DNA from: Siphonodentalium dalli
Taxonomy: Eukaryota; Mollusca; Scaphopoda; Gadilida; Siphonodentaliidae
Direction: 5' to 3'
Assembly: GCA_032622095.1 (NCBI GenBank)
Contig: CP136066.1
Span: forward strand, 47,588,911-47,652,910
DNA length: 64,000 nucleotides
Position numbers and translations under genes: made by a program
Shown: piece after piece, positions 1 through 12,965 of the stretch
How positions within the stretch are numbered: position 1 is the stretch's first letter
How the letters are laid out: every line of letters begins with the position of its first letter
Notes under the pieces: generated by a model
What the model saw: the letters and a program-made list of their open reading frames with translations, nothing else
What the model was told of the DNA's origin: nothing
The model's database searches: none

Positions 1-301
1 TTAACGGATGGTGGTGTGATACGTCACAATGTAGACAATCACGTGATTAAGTGTACTGGTCAGAAACTGCCGGCTTCATCTTCATATCTTTTTTAGAATA
101 TTTGTTTATGTGTTCTCCTCCTTCTTATCACTTATTTATTCAGTACGTGGAAGGTCTCACTGATTACCAATATCATAGCTGTGGCGAACTATCTCTTGCA
201 TCCTCAATATGAGTACTGTGTACCTACATCACGTAATGAGTGTACGATACGCAAAACACCTATCGGCACCTGTTGTAACACTGACCCCACTATGGATTCG
301 C
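1..301. other. unassigned AT-rich sequence
   Basis: No open frame, repeat or RNA gene could be supported here. Confidence 0.4.
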
Positions 302-584
302 GGTGACTTTCACGCGGTGACTCGCGGTGAACTTACGTCGAGCGGAATCACCGGAGTCTGATCAGGGCTCCTAAATTCACCAGGATTAATGGTGACTTTC
401 TCGCGATGAACTTACGTCGAGCGGAATCAGCGGAGTCTGATCAGGGCTCCTCAATTCACCAGGATTAATGGTGACTTTCTCGCGGTGAACTTACGTCGAG
501 CGGATTCAGCGGAGTCTGATCAGGGCTCCTCAATTCACCAGGATTAATGGTGACTTTCTCGCGGTGAACTTACGTCGAGCGGAT
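302..584. repeat. 79-bp tandem repeat, about 3.5 copies
   Basis: Units begin 'ggtgactttctcgcggtgaac' at 391, 470 and 549, an exact 79-bp period. The first unit, from 302, carries a ~10-bp internal duplication (cgcggtgact-cgcggtga). The last unit is cut after 'gtcgagcgga'. Units differ by only a few substitutions, so the array is young. Confidence 0.9.
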
Positions 585-688
585 TATATGTATCAACATA
601 AATCGTGAAGTCTGTTTAAACTTATTCTGACCGCGGAAATGATAATTGAAGTGTAGACCTGTGCAATGCTATTCCCGTTGCATCATGT

Positions 689-1830
689 CATATAAAATGT
701 GATCCGTGGGCATGGTGGCATAATGTACACATAAAATGTAATACATAGACATGGTGGCATAATGTACACATACAATGTGATCAATGGGCATAATGGCGTA
801 ACATAATTTACACATATACATGTAATGTGATCCATGGCTATGGCGGCATACTATACATATAATGTGATCCATGGGCACGGCGGCATAATGTACACATACA
901 ATGTGATCAATGGGCATAATGGCGTAACATGATTTACACATATACATCTAATGTGATCCATGGCTATGGCGGCATAATGTACACATACAATGTTATCCAT
1001 GGGCACGGCGGCATGATATACACATATAATGTCATCTATGGGCATGGCGGCATAATGTACACATACAATGTTATTCATGGGCACGGCGGCATGATATACA
1101 CATATAATGTCATCTATGTGCATGGCGGCATAATGTACATATAATGTCATCTATGAGCATGGCGGAATAATGTACATATAATGTGATCCATGGGCATGGC
1201 GGCATAATGTACATATACAATGTTATCCATGGGCACGGCGGCATGATATACACATATAATGTCATCTATGGGCATGGCGGCATAATGTACATATAATGTG
1301 ATACATGGGCATGGTGGCATAATGTACACATATAATGTGATCCATGGGCTTGGCGGCATAATGTACACATATAATGTGACCCATGGGCATGGCGGTATAA
1401 TGTACACATATAATGTGACCCATGGGCATGGCGGCATAATGTACACATATAATGTGATCCATGGGCATGGCGGCATAATGTACACATATAATGTGACCCA
1501 TGGGCATGGCGGCATAATGTACACATATAATGTGATCCATGTGCATGGTGGCATAATATACACATATAATGTGATCCATGGGCATGGCGGCATAATGCTC
1601 ACATATAATGTTATCCATGGACATGGCGGTATAATAATGTACACATATAATGTTATCCATGGGCATGGCGGCATACTGTACAGTTATAATGTGATCGATG
1701 AGAATGGCGACATAATCTAGACATATAATGGGCATGGCGACACAATGTACACATATAATGTGATACATGTACATGGGCATGGCGGCATAATCTACACATA
1801 TACTGTTAGCCATGGGCATGGTGGCGTAAC
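689..1830. repeat. 39-bp satellite, about 29 copies
   Basis: The unit is close to 'aatgtgatccatgggcatgg' followed by 'cggcataatgtacacatat'. Successive starts at 1334 and 1373 show the 39-bp period. Because 39 is a multiple of 3, several frames on both strands stay open and give 13-residue periodic peptides of up to 207 codons. These are not genes. Left-hand units are more diverged (extra 'ggcgtaacatgatt' segments) than the central ones, as expected when unequal exchange homogenises the middle of an array. Confidence 0.92.
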
Positions 1831-3419
1831 TATTGAGGTTTGGATAAAACACGTCGATTATACCATATCGCTCGCTAATCATCACTCAAGCTTTCGGTGT
1901 TTTGTGGTTCATCATGAATCACTCTTTGAACAAAACAATATACACGGTGTAGAGTGTTTTGCTTATGGCTTAAAGTTTACGTACTGTACACATTCGCGAA
2001 AACCTATTCATATTTGAAGACAGTTATATCGTACATATTATACTATAATGTTAGCGATTGTAAAAATAAAACATTCACACGTCCGTTGGTCCATCAGTCG
2101 TATAAATCGGGAAAAAATGACGAAAATATGCACAATTGAAGGCGTTGACCTGCAAACGGTGTACGGTTTGGAGGATAACGCTGGCGAATCATAGCGAATT
2201 ATATACTTTGTAATAAAACACAACAGCGGGAAAACGGTCACTATAAATCCGTCAATTTTGGTCGAGGCCGTACATGGAGACATTTGGTTTACGAATGTCC
2301 AGTCGCGAGTCTATTAACTGACTTAAAACACAGTTTTATAATATACAAAGAGAAATTAAATTTATATAGATAAAACAATTCGATAAATCTCAATAAATGA
2401 CATATAAAAATAGTCCTTGGCAGATAACAGATTCACGCCCCTTATCATTCCTCGTGTGATTGGTAATTGCATGTGGATTTTGTCATGAACACAATACCAC
2501 GCGGTACAACTATGTTCGAAAATAAATGTCGATGTACGCAAACATGATAAATGTATACGTAATAAATACTGTCGATACAATTACAGGTATCTATATTTTG
2601 GGCAAGGATCCACTTTAGGATATTTTTGACTCGATCTCATTATTGTTTCCTGCAGAACAACTCTGTTAATAGAGACTCGAATGTTTCAACGTGATAGATA
2701 CCCCTTGTATGCACATACATTGTAGTACAGCTATATTCACTAGGTAATGTATTACGTGGGGTTCACAAGTACTATGCAGCTGTTGGTTTACGTGGGGTGG
2801 GATGCAAGAAGCGAACTATTTCTCTGATAGAGATATCCCCGTGGGAGCTCGTTGAGCATAAATTGTGAGACATGACCATTCTAGATTACGAATATCAGCT
2901 TGTGGTATAGATATGTTATAAACATGGTATAAAGTGCCCGATTCTGAGAAATAGAAAATCGAGGTGGAACCAAGGAGCTAGGATTTAAACCCTGCCCGAT
3001 ACATGTATAATTGCCTATACATACATGTATACATGGGGTTTAGGGGTCAAAAATATAAAACATTGGAAATGTCTTATCTGTAACACACGTATGTTGGAAA
3101 TTATTTCGGACCGAAAATATGTTTTTACTAACAAACTGTATTATAGGGATGCCATGCCTTCGAAATGTTCTGACTTTTAGAAAATTCCGAGCCAATGGAT
3201 GTGGTTTATTTCCAAGACATGAATTTTGGGTATGGTTGAATGAGGTAGATTTGGATGTTCTAAGTTAGAAACCCCCGTCAAAAGGAGACTCTCAATAGTC
3301 ACAGTATCCACGTGCGCGTTTACCCCATCTATAGTTTTACTTAGAAATTATATTGGGGGGGGGGGGGTATCCACATGGTAACTTGAACAATATTCAACAG
3401 CATTTCTTTATATTTAGTA
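1831..3419. other. unassigned sequence with a poly-G tract
   Basis: No supported gene. A run of about 13 G lies near 3355-3367. Short frames on both strands have no recognisable product. Confidence 0.4.
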
Positions 3420-3424
3420 CGTTG

Positions 3425-3835
3425 TTCTTACTTGAGAAGCCGTAGGCCAAGTTCGATATTGGTCGTGTTCCAATGGTTTTTTTGACGGAGTTATGTCCCC
3501 TTTTTACTAAGAAATCATCGTGGTTATGTTGTCCAGAACAATATGCGGCGGAATTGATTGATAATTGGTACGTGATTTTTACTTGAGAAGACGCGGACCA
3601 AGTTCACTGTTGGTCTGTTCCTATGATTTTTGACGGAATTATGCCCCTTTTTATATAGGAATCTCAGTGTATGCGTTGTCCGGATGATAATTTCAGCATT
3701 ATTTAACAGAATTACTTGATAGTTGGTACGTGTTTCACATTTGGGAAGACACAGTCCAAGTTCGATTATGGTCACAGTCCGATGATTTTTGACGAACTTA
3801 TGTCCCTTTTTCGACTGGCATCTTGTTTCGGGGGA
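3425..3835. repeat. degenerate ~150-bp direct repeat, three copies
   Basis: Three related blocks contain '(c)ttgagaagac...ccaagttcga..tggtc' followed by 'tttttgacggaattatgtcc'. The blocks start near 3431, 3582 and 3738. The 110-codon minus-strand frame at 3524-3856 is a by-product. The style ('gacggagttatgtcccctttt') resembles dispersed repeats of bivalve genomes. Confidence 0.7.
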
Positions 3836-4380
3836 CATGCAGAGGTCCGCGACCATTTTTCCTTATTACATAAAATAATTTGCGGGTTATGAATCAAAAC
3901 ATTTAGATTATAACACATGCATCCCTATGACCATAAGATATCACTCTTTTCGAAAAATGCAGCATTGTGTATTGATTTGTATGATAACAGTTATGAAATT
4001 GACTAAAATCCCGCGACTGGATATGGGCATAAAGTCGGCCATGGAAGAGTAAGGCAGTTGTACTTCGACGTCAAGCAAAATTATGCCTACGCATTTCACT
4101 AGCTCGTTTAAGTTGAATGTAACTTGCACTACTCAATTATGAAATGCATGTACCATTTATGTCTGGATCTTCTAAAGCATCCGTGATATTTTGATAATTT
4201 TATCGACACAGTTTGGAACTGTGTACTCATGAAGTTACAACCATGGTCACCAACGCGATACGGAAAATGATTGATTGCGTGTTTTACAAGCAGCTCCATT
4301 TCATTCTTTTAATGATTCTCTGTCCTATTTTACACCAAATTTGTCAAAATTGCCGACCGCCTCACCGATGGTCAGACGGT
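3836..4380. other. unassigned sequence
   Basis: No gene or repeat could be supported. Confidence 0.35.
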
Positions 4381-5095
4381 CAATCCATATATATATATTC
4401 GCCACATACATGGCCATGTATCCACTAAACATATACATATTCACCCGCACATGACCATATAGTCACTCCTGGTATAAATGTTCGCCACATTCATGATCAT
4501 ACATCACTTCTTTATTTCATATTTGCCTCACAAGTGGTCATACAGTCTCGCTCCATATAAATATATAAATATATTTGCGACACCCATAACAATATAACCA
4601 CTTAAGATATAAATATACACCCGAGCCAAAACCATATTGTCACTCCAGTTATTTAGAGTAAACATATATACCTCACAAATGGCCTTATAGCCCTTCTAGA
4701 TATACCAATGTCCCGCACCGCCCAACGGCCATCCACTCCATACATGCATATACACCTCACCCATGACAATTCAGCCTATCACTGTATACCAATAAACCAT
4801 ATTCGCGTTAAAACAATCACTGCATTTATATCACTTCACTTCACTATTAATGTTGCCATACTGTCATTCCCTATATACGTATTGGTTACGCCATGGCCAC
4901 ACAGCCACTCAAAATATACATATACACATCACGCATGACCATAGTGTCACTCCATGTGTATATGTACCTCATCAATGGCCATACAACCCTTTTAACAAAT
5001 ACCCCGCACACACGGCATACACTTCAGACTTGCATATACATGTATCTATACACCAACCATGACAATACAGCCACCCAATGTACAATCGTCTCGAG
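4381..5095. repeat. degenerate 43-50-bp tandem repeat
   Basis: A recurring core of the type 'catgaccatatagtcactcc' appears near 4449, 4492, 4535, 4587, 4628, 4678 and 4726, and again to about 5070. It is separated by TA-rich spacers such as 'tatatacacctcac'. Units are well diverged, so this is an old minisatellite. Confidence 0.7.
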
Positions 5096-5130
5096 ATATC
5101 GGTTTCAGTAACTTAGGGTTCTAATATAAT

Positions 5131-6855
5131 AAAGAGATCTCTGATTCGAGAACAAGAGGTTCATAAGATCGTCTGGAATCTCTACTCATAGGGACAGAGG
5201 TTCATAAGATCGTCTGGAATCTCGACTCATAGGGACAGAGGTTCATAAGATCGTCTAGAGATCTCGATTCCGACGAACAGAGTTTCATATGATCGTCTGA
5301 AATCTCGACTCCTTGGGACAGAGGGTCCTAAGATCGTCTAGATATCTCGACTCAAATGAACAGTGGTTAATAAAATCGTCCAGAGATCTGGACTCCGAGG
5401 AAAAGAGATTAATAAGATCGTCTAGAGATATGACTCCGATGAACAGAGGGTCCTAAGATCGTCTAGAGATATGACTCCGAGGAACATAGGGTCCTAAGAT
5501 CAGCTACAGATCTGGACTCGGAGGAACAGATGGTCATACGATCGTCTAGAGATATGACTCCGATGAAGATAGGTTCACAATATCATCTAGAGATCTCGGC
5601 TCCGAGGAACAGAGGGTCCTAAGATCATATAGAGATATCGAGTCCTATATATGAACAGAGGGTCTAAAGATTGTTTAGAAATATCGACTCCGAGGAACAG
5701 AGGGTCCAAAGATCGTCTAGAGATATGACTCCGATGAACAGAGGGTCCTCAGATCATCTAGAGATGTGACTCCGATGAACATAGGGTCCTAAGATCGTCC
5801 AGAGGTCTCCACTCCGATGAGTAGATGGTCATAATATCGTGTAGAGATATCGACTCCAAGGAAAAGAGGTTAATAAGATCGTCTAGAGATATGTCTCCGA
5901 GGAACAGAGGGTCCTGAGATCATCTAGAGATATGACTCCGAGGAACAGAGGTTAATAAGATCGTCTAGAGATATGACTCCGAGGAACAGAGGTTAATACG
6001 ATCGTCTAGATATCTCGACTCCGATGAGTAGATGGTCATAATATCGTGTAGATATATCGACTCCAAGGAAAAGAGGTTAATAAGATCGTCCAGAGATCTC
6101 GACTCCGAGGAACAGAGGGTCCTAAGATCGTCTAGAGATATGACTCCGAGGAACAGAGGGTCCTGAGATCATCTAATAGATATGACTCCGAGGAACAGAG
6201 GTTAATAAGATCGTCTAGAGATCTCGACTCCGATGAGTAGATGGTCATAATATCGTGTAGATATATCGACTCCAAGGAAAAGAGGTTAATAAGATCGTCT
6301 AGAGATATCCACTCCGATGAGTAGATGGTCATAATGTCGTGTAGATATATCGACTCCAAGGAATAGAGATTAATAAGATCGTCCAGAGATATGACTCCGA
6401 GGGACAGAGGTTAATAAGATCGTCTATAGATATGACTCCGAGGAACAGAGGTTAATAAGATCGTCTAGAGATATGACTCCGAGGAACAGAGGTTAATGAG
6501 ATCGTCTAGAGATATGACTCCGAGGAACATAGGGTCCTAAGATCATCTAGAGATATGACTCCGAGGAACAGAGGGTCCTAAGATCATCTAGAGATATGAC
6601 TCCGAGGAACAGAGGTTAATGAGATCGTCTAGAGATATGACTCCGAGGAACATAGGGTCCTAAGATCATCTAGATATATGACTCCGAGGAACAGAGGTTA
6701 ATGAGATCGTCTAGAGATATAACTCCGAGGAACAGAGGTTAATAAGATCGTCTATAGAGGTCTCGACTCCGATGAGTAGATGGTCATAATACCGTGTAGA
6801 GATATCGATTCCAAGGAACAGAGGTTAATAAGATCGTCTAGAGATCTCGACTTTT
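5131..6855. repeat. 41-bp satellite, about 41 copies
   Basis: The consensus is 'gatcgtctagagatatgact' followed by 'ccgaggaacagaggttaataa'. Starts at 6418 and 6459 show the 41-bp period. Variants alternate between 'gagggtcctaa', 'gaggttaataa' and 'gatggtcataat' tails and recur in blocks, which suggests higher-order units of two to four monomers. There is no unique spacer between units, so it is not a CRISPR array. Confidence 0.92.
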
Positions 6856-6889
6856 GTCAGAATATGAACGACAACATCCGCATGTGAGT

Positions 6890-7235
6890 ATATAATTATG
6901 ATTGAGAGAGAGAGTATAGATGCGTGTATGTGTATGTGTTTGTGAATTTATGTGTATGTTTGAGATGGATAGAGAGATAGGGGAGAGAGAGTTGGTGTGA
7001 ATGTTGTTGTGTGTACGAGTTGACGCGTATATCTGTTTGAGATGGATAGAGGGAGATAGAGTTGGAGAGAGCGAGCGTATTGGAGAGGGTGTGAATGTTG
7101 TTGTGTGTACGAATTGACGCATATATCTGTTTGAGATGGATAGAGGGAGATAGTGTTGGAGAGAGCGATAGCATGGGAGAGGGTGTGAATGTTGTTGTGT
7201 GTACGAGTTGACGCATATATCTGTTTGGATATTAT
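6890..7235. repeat. GA-rich ~94-bp tandem repeat, about 3.5 copies
   Basis: The phrase 'gtgtgaatgttgttgtgtg' recurs at 6995, 7089 and 7183 and is followed by 'tgacgcatatatctgtttga' and GA-rich sequence. The period is 94-95 bp. Confidence 0.85.
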
Positions 7236-7400
7236 TGCTGCTAATATGATTTTGGAATAATATTCATATTGTAAATATTGTTGGTGTTGCGTTGTCCTAA
7301 TCTTCCACACCTCATATATGCCTGTACATTATAATGTATGGTTCGTTTGGCATGTGTTCCTTTGTTTTCAACTGTAGATATGTTTACATGTGTATCTTTG

Positions 7401-7427
7401 TGAGCTCTTCGTTAATGGAGGAAATAA

Positions 7428-7462
<35 letters not shown>

Positions 7463-7562
7463 CAAGCAATTTGCGGAAACATCGTGAGAGTCGTAATACC
7501 AAAAGACCCCACGTGCAATCGCTGTTTGGGAACACTGAGCTCTTCGTTAATGGAGGAAGCAA

Positions 7563-7623
<61 letters not shown>

Positions 7624-7697
7624 CAAGCAACTTGCGGAAACATCGTGAGAGTCGTAATACCAAAAGACCCCACGTACAATCGCTGTTTGGGAACACT
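7401..7697. repeat. tandem duplication with internal (TA)n
   Basis: Two copies of a 'gagctcttcgttaatggagg...(TA)n...tttacaagcaa...gggaacact' segment lie head to tail, at 7401-7536 and 7537-7697. They differ mainly in the length of the TA tract: about 30 bp at 7431-7460 and about 54 bp near 7567-7620. The duplication copies a 'ccgcaa..' to 'cacgt' segment with only a few substitutions. Confidence 0.85.
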
Positions 7698-8807
7698 GAG
7701 ATCGCGGTTCTCATCAATGGGAAGCCACTCTATACACAACGATTGATGTTGTATCGATTAAATATCTATAATTAAAACGCGGCGACCACACGTCAGATTA
7801 ATTATTCGTTTCAGGCCAGTTCACGTTAAATTAATGTCTGTTCTGAATAAAATCATACTCAAACGCTCAGCGTACTGAGTCTGACGAAATGAGGTGCCTA
7901 TTCTGTTTCTATTCCTTCAGCGAGCGCGATTCCGCCCCATAGTTAAAAAAGACCTATCCGCCGCATGGGTAATTTCACACACTGTGGATGATATATTCCT
8001 CGAAATCTCATTCCGCCCGAGCAAAATTCCGATTCCGAGCGGTAGAAGATCTGATTCCGCGAACGTTTTGCTCGATTTTCCACGAACATGTTTACTGATT
8101 TGTGTATATCGAGGGAGCAACTCATGTGATAGGATTTGTTTCTAAGGTTTTTTACTCTTCACTTACTTATTCTTTAGTTCCATATATAGCACGCTGAACT
8201 AAATTACAAGGGTTGCTCACTCAAATCCACACACAAAGAAGAAAAGTATGGTGTACAAATGTGAATTTCGAAGCGAAAAAGATAATGTTTTGTAGAACAA
8301 ATTGCTTACGTGTATCCGCAAACAATCCATCGTTACTTTAAAAATAGAGTTGATCAAAATACGCGATTTTAGCCTGACATAATGCCTTAACAGTAACACT
8401 ATTCCGAGTCTTTTTTCGGAGTGTTTTTTATTTTCCTATAATATCTAGAGGTACCAAACATACATGTATGTACATGTATATGGGAAGCCACTCAACTGTA
8501 GAACAAACTTGCCTCAAACCTGTTAGTTATCAACATTTTGTTAAACGAAATTTTGCCGGTTTTTCAATTATTTGACATAAAAAGCCACTTTATTTTAGAG
8601 TTATCCGTCCTCATCCGCAATTTGTTCCGAAACCGTCTTCTCGTCCACCTTTTACTTGGCCACTAAAATATTATCGGTGGTGAAAAATAATAGATTTCAA
8701 AAATCGATATTTGATCACTCTGAACTTTGATGGGTGGGTTCCTCGACTCGAATCAAATATTTTTGACACCGAAACCTAGGAAATAGTAATTGTACGAGCG
8801 TAATTCG
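7698..8807. other. unassigned sequence; inverted-repeat partner at 7940-8060
   Basis: No supported gene. The segment around 7940-8060 ('cattccgcccgagcaaaatt', 'gattccgagcgg') is similar, in opposite orientation, to 11,635-11,705 ('cggaatcggaatttgctcgg', 'ggcggatccgccacagtg'). It is a dispersed repeat rather than an exon. Confidence 0.45.
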
Positions 8808-9425
8808 GTCTATGCATCTTTAAGCGAAATAAGGAATCTCTAATTGCGCTTAAGCACAGTAAGGGAATATCTAATTGCGCTTAAGCGAATATTTTGTTGT
8901 GTTTAAGCACAATAAAGCATATCTTATTGATGTTAAGCACAAAAAGGAATCTCTAATTGCACTTTAAAAGCGCAATAAGGAATATTCTTATTGCGCTTAA
9001 GTGCAATACGAGCTAACTGGGCTTAAGTTGATATAAAAATATTCCTTACTACGCTTAAGCACAATTAGTCACATTACATAAACACCCTGTAATTCAAATG
9101 GCTGTCCATAGTGGAATGGTTGGAGTTTATTGGTGAGGTGGTGACTGTCCACGCGTAGGCCTATTCGGATTATACTATTTCCACAGAGGGTTTATCTCGT
9201 GATGGAGATATTAATTTCGTTTAAGCGCAATAAGAATGAGAAGCCAGAGATGTAATTGCGCTTATGTGCAATGAGAAATTTCTTATTTCGCAGTCCCTAT
9301 AATTGCGCTTAAGCGCAATAAGGAAAATTCCAATCGAGCTTAAGCACAATAAGAGAAGATCTTATTGCACTTATACGATCAATAAGGAATCTCTAATTGC
9401 GTTTCAGCGCAATAAGGAATATTCG
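8808..9425. repeat. palindromic minisatellite with ATTGCGCTTAAGCGCAAT core
   Basis: At least fifteen full or half copies of the self-complementary core ATTGCGCTT/AAGCGCAAT are separated by 'aaggaatctcta' or its complement. A perfect 18-bp palindrome lies at 9302-9319. Spacing is irregular and both orientations of the linker occur. Individual copies decay by single substitutions (gcttaagcac, gtttaagcgc). Confidence 0.85.
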
Positions 9426-9700
9426 GCAAAACAATCACCTGACAGCAATAATTGTAAATCGAAATCATGAAACCGCATATAATAACGAGAGGCCGATCAC
9501 GATCGGCAGATGTTAACCCATCCCTTGGCGATAGCAAGTTACTTTGTTACTGTTACTACTTTTTTTTTAATTATAATAAAAAAACTATTTTATTATTTTT
9601 TGTTGTTATTTAATTTATTTATTTATTAACTTATTCATTTTATGTTAAATTGTGCAAGAAATGAAAACTAATTAGTTTTTTTTTAAGAGTGAATATTTTT
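9426..9700. other. AT-rich unassigned sequence
   Basis: Long T and A runs around 9560-9640. No feature supported. Confidence 0.4.
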
Positions 9701-9945
9701 TTGGAAAAAGGGCCATAACTCACTTAAAAATAGTCTGATCGAACCCATATTCAAACTCAATCTGTCTTTTGTGCTGTAAAATTCATATACAAAATTTTGT
9801 TCCGATCAGATAGAAAATGTTTGAGTTATCGCACCATGCGTAAAGTGTCTACAGGCAGACAGATGGACGGATGGACTAACGACGAGTGGTCAATCCGACA
9901 TTGATACTATGTTTTAATGCCATACTATGGTATGGGTAAACATAC
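9701..9945 (+). mobile_element. dispersed bivalve-type repeat, single copy
   Basis: It runs from 'aaaaagggccataactcact' through 'gaacccatattcaaactcaa' and 'gagttatcgcaccatgcgta' to 'gacagacagatggacgg'. It ends at the palindrome 'ccatactatggtatgg'. The same end-to-end sequence recurs at 10,310-10,915, so it is a repeat family. No coding capacity was seen; SINE-like or MITE-like status is inference. Confidence 0.65.
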
Positions 9946-10309
9946 AAATTAGTCATTTGTGGGTAAGTATCAATTTTACTATCTCCACTAGCATGGGCAT
10001 GTATGTGATTTTTGTGAAACATGACAGATTATGTGATAACACACAATATATTCCATATGAGTTTTCTATTGCAAGGGATCTTTCTTGACAAAGAGACCTC
10101 CTCAGAAACCCAGGCTAACAGGGCAAATTAATTACATAGAGCTCTTATCTCTCCACCAGTATAAAGTATCTCTGGTTAGGCCTCAAGCTGATGGCTAAAA
10201 ATAACTCTATTTCTCATAATACAGATTACTGCTTATCTCATTCTCTAAGGAGTTAAACTTCATGTCACTGGTAATTAATTGTAGACAGCTAGGGTTGTCT
10301 GTTCAATTC

Positions 10310-10915
10310 TTAGTTGAAAAAGGGCCATAACTCCATTAAAAAATAACGGATCAAACCCATATTCGAACTCGATCTGTATTTTGAGATGAGAAACTCACAT
10401 ACAAAATTTGGTTCCTATCAGTTGAGAAATGGTGTATTTATGGAAGCATGCATGAATTATATGTCAAAGGGCCATAACTCCATTAAATATCAGATCAAAC
10501 CCATATTTGAACTCGATCTGTATTTTTGGCTGAGAAACTCACATACCAAATTTGGTTCAAATCAGATAAAAAATGTTTGATTTATGGCAGAATGCGTGAA
10601 TTCTAAGTTGAAAAAGGGCCATAACTCTGTAACAAACCCAAATTCGAACTCGATCTGTATTTTGGGCTGAGAAACCCATATACAAAATTTGGTAACAAAC
10701 CCAAATTCGAACTCGATCTGTATTTTGGGCTGAGAAACCCATATACAAAATTTGGTTCCGATCGGATAGAAAATGTTTGAGTTATCGCATTACTCGTAAA
10801 GTGTCTATGGACAGACAGACAGACAGACAGACGGACAGACAGACAGACGGACGAACGACGATTGGTCAATCCGGGCAAAGACACTATGTTTACCATACTA
10901 TGGTATGGGTAAACA
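10310..10915 (+). mobile_element. dispersed bivalve-type repeat with amplified internal module
   Basis: This is the same family as 9701-9945, but the 'gggccataactcc...aactcgatctgtatttt...aaatttggttc' module is repeated at 10,323, 10,470 and 10,617, with a fourth partial copy near 10,694. It closes with 'gacagacagacagacagacg', 'ggtcaatccgggcaaagaca' and the palindrome 'ccatactatggtatgg'. Confidence 0.7.
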
Positions 10916-12529
10916 TAAAAAGGAAACCTATTGCTTTTGACTGAACACATTATATCATTTGTAGTACATGTATATACACGCAAATATAAAATTTCCAATC
11001 GGTATTTTGCTTGTACCCGTTCATGGTAATTCTCGTTTTTAGTCAAAAACCATAGTTATCCTTTCGTATCATCGTTGATTATTTGCCCTTCTAATCTATA
11101 TATATATAGTACTGACCTATAGCTTTACGTCGCTCGCACAATTTCAAAGTAAAATGTGCGACTTCCGGCGCGAAACTGACGTAGGTAGGAAAGTTTTCAA
11201 CGACGAATACTGATTATATCAGGAAAATGAAGACATTGATACCATTTGATAACACTATACCGAAAATGTACTGCATTCCCCTTTAATACTTTCGTCATCA
11301 TTTTGAAGACAATAGCTAAGGGTTGTCATATGGAGACGTTTATCGCTAGAAAAACTGGACGTTTCTAGTCGAAATCTAAAGAGCATTGCTCGGGCGACAA
11401 TTGAACTTACTCGGGCGACAACGGAACACACAGGGCGGGAATCGGAGCGAAAACATAAATCACCGATTACAGCATTTGTTTGGCTTTTACTGCAACATAA
11501 TTATAGGGGAACGTGTACCGGTTGAAGCTAGAGGTAAACATTAACATGATATGTTATAACACTTGCATTATATCTGTGTTTTTAAGTTTTTCGGCTGGTA
11601 AATTTGAAATTTGCTCGGACGACAAGCGGAAAAACTAACAACGGAATCGGAATTTGCTCGGGTGGAATGAGATAACGAGCGGCGGATCCGCCACAGTGAT
11701 TTCACAGATTGTTTATAAATTTAGAGTTTATGACAACAATTAAACAATGAAAAGCATACTATATAAAGAGTCCAGCATTGACAAACATTACCTAACATGT
11801 CCATTATGATGTTGATTTCGAAGTGAAGCAAAGGAAATCTAATTTTGTTTCGATTCATAAACGCATATTGAGCACAGTTAAAATAATGTCGCAAGTGGCA
11901 CAAGATATTCTGAGAAAACGAAAGCCATTCGCGGAAACGAAACCGAAAGTACATCACGTCAATGTAAAGAAACATGTTGGCGATAACGTCATGCTGCATG
12001 GTTTGCATTGGCCGCTATATTTCCACTTTTAAAAGAGGAATTTTAACAAGTTTTGAATTTGTGTGAGCCTGACAAAAATACAATGATCGTCTTTTATAAA
12101 TTGCGTTCGCGCATCTGATGGTCCAAAAGCTGTAAAATTAATGACAAAATAACGTTCTCAATTATGAGCACTTGTACTCGTTTTTCAAGGTAAAGGGGAT
12201 GGATATGTTTGTGTTTTTTCGCTATGCGTGTTCAACGCGAGCAATCGTGATTGTAAGCAGGGACGTGACGACATGGGTTTTGGGGTTGTCTCATCCTCCC
12301 AAACAACATGTCCAACAGTTGGAAATTTGTTAAATATGTCACACCAATAGATTGAAAATGTTATCGTAGTTTTGGGGAATTTTTTGTATTTATACCAACA
12401 GTGATGTATTTTTCTGCTTTTTGTCAAAATCTTTGACTCAAATGGCCATCACTTGGAAACTTTCCAACCTTAGATGGATGTCAGTTCCGAAATGTCCACT
12501 GTGGTAGTTTAATGCTAATCTAAATGGAA
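10916..12529. other. no supported gene; repeat fragments
   Basis: It contains a short TA tract (11,096-11,107) and the 11,380-11,710 segment rich in 'ctcgggcgacaa' phrases, related in inverted orientation to 7940-8060. A 69-codon plus-strand frame (11,823-12,032, Lys/Arg-rich) overlaps a 95-codon minus-strand frame. Neither is recognised. Confidence 0.4.
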
Positions 12530-12965
12530 GGATTGTGTAGTTTTCAGGTCAACATCTCAAACATTTCTCACACTGGTTATGCCATTGACGTCAAAAACTA
12601 TTAGTTATTTTGTTTTATAAATCTAGGCTTGAATTTGCCTGGAGTTACATATCTAGATGCCAGGCTTTTTACAGTTTTCATGTTCAGATTTAAAAATTGT
12701 CTCCCACTGGGCTGAGGGGTCCTGGTTCCTCCCCGGTGGCCAGACAGAAATTGATAATCGATTTAAAAAATCGACGCTTGAATTTCCCTGGAGTTAGATG
12801 CTAGTATTTGTTTCCAGGTTCAGATTTCAGAATGTTCTCACATTGCGCCCGAGGGGTGGCCCTAGTCCTTCTTCCGTGGCCAGGATTGTGTAGTTTTCAG
12901 GTTCAAATTTCAAAGTATTCTTCCATTGTGACCATTGTGGTCACTCTAGCCGTCCATGATTGTAC
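12530..12965. repeat. degenerate direct repeats
   Basis: The phrases 'gattgtgtagttttcaggt', 'tgaatttgcctggagtta' and 'ttcagatttcagaatgttct' recur two to three times at 130-230-bp spacing. An old tandem repeat is the simplest reading. Confidence 0.5.

Noticed and set aside
689..1885. Open frames of up to 207 codons with a 13-residue repeat
   Set aside because: The 39-bp satellite unit is divisible by three, so open frames arise in several frames on both strands.
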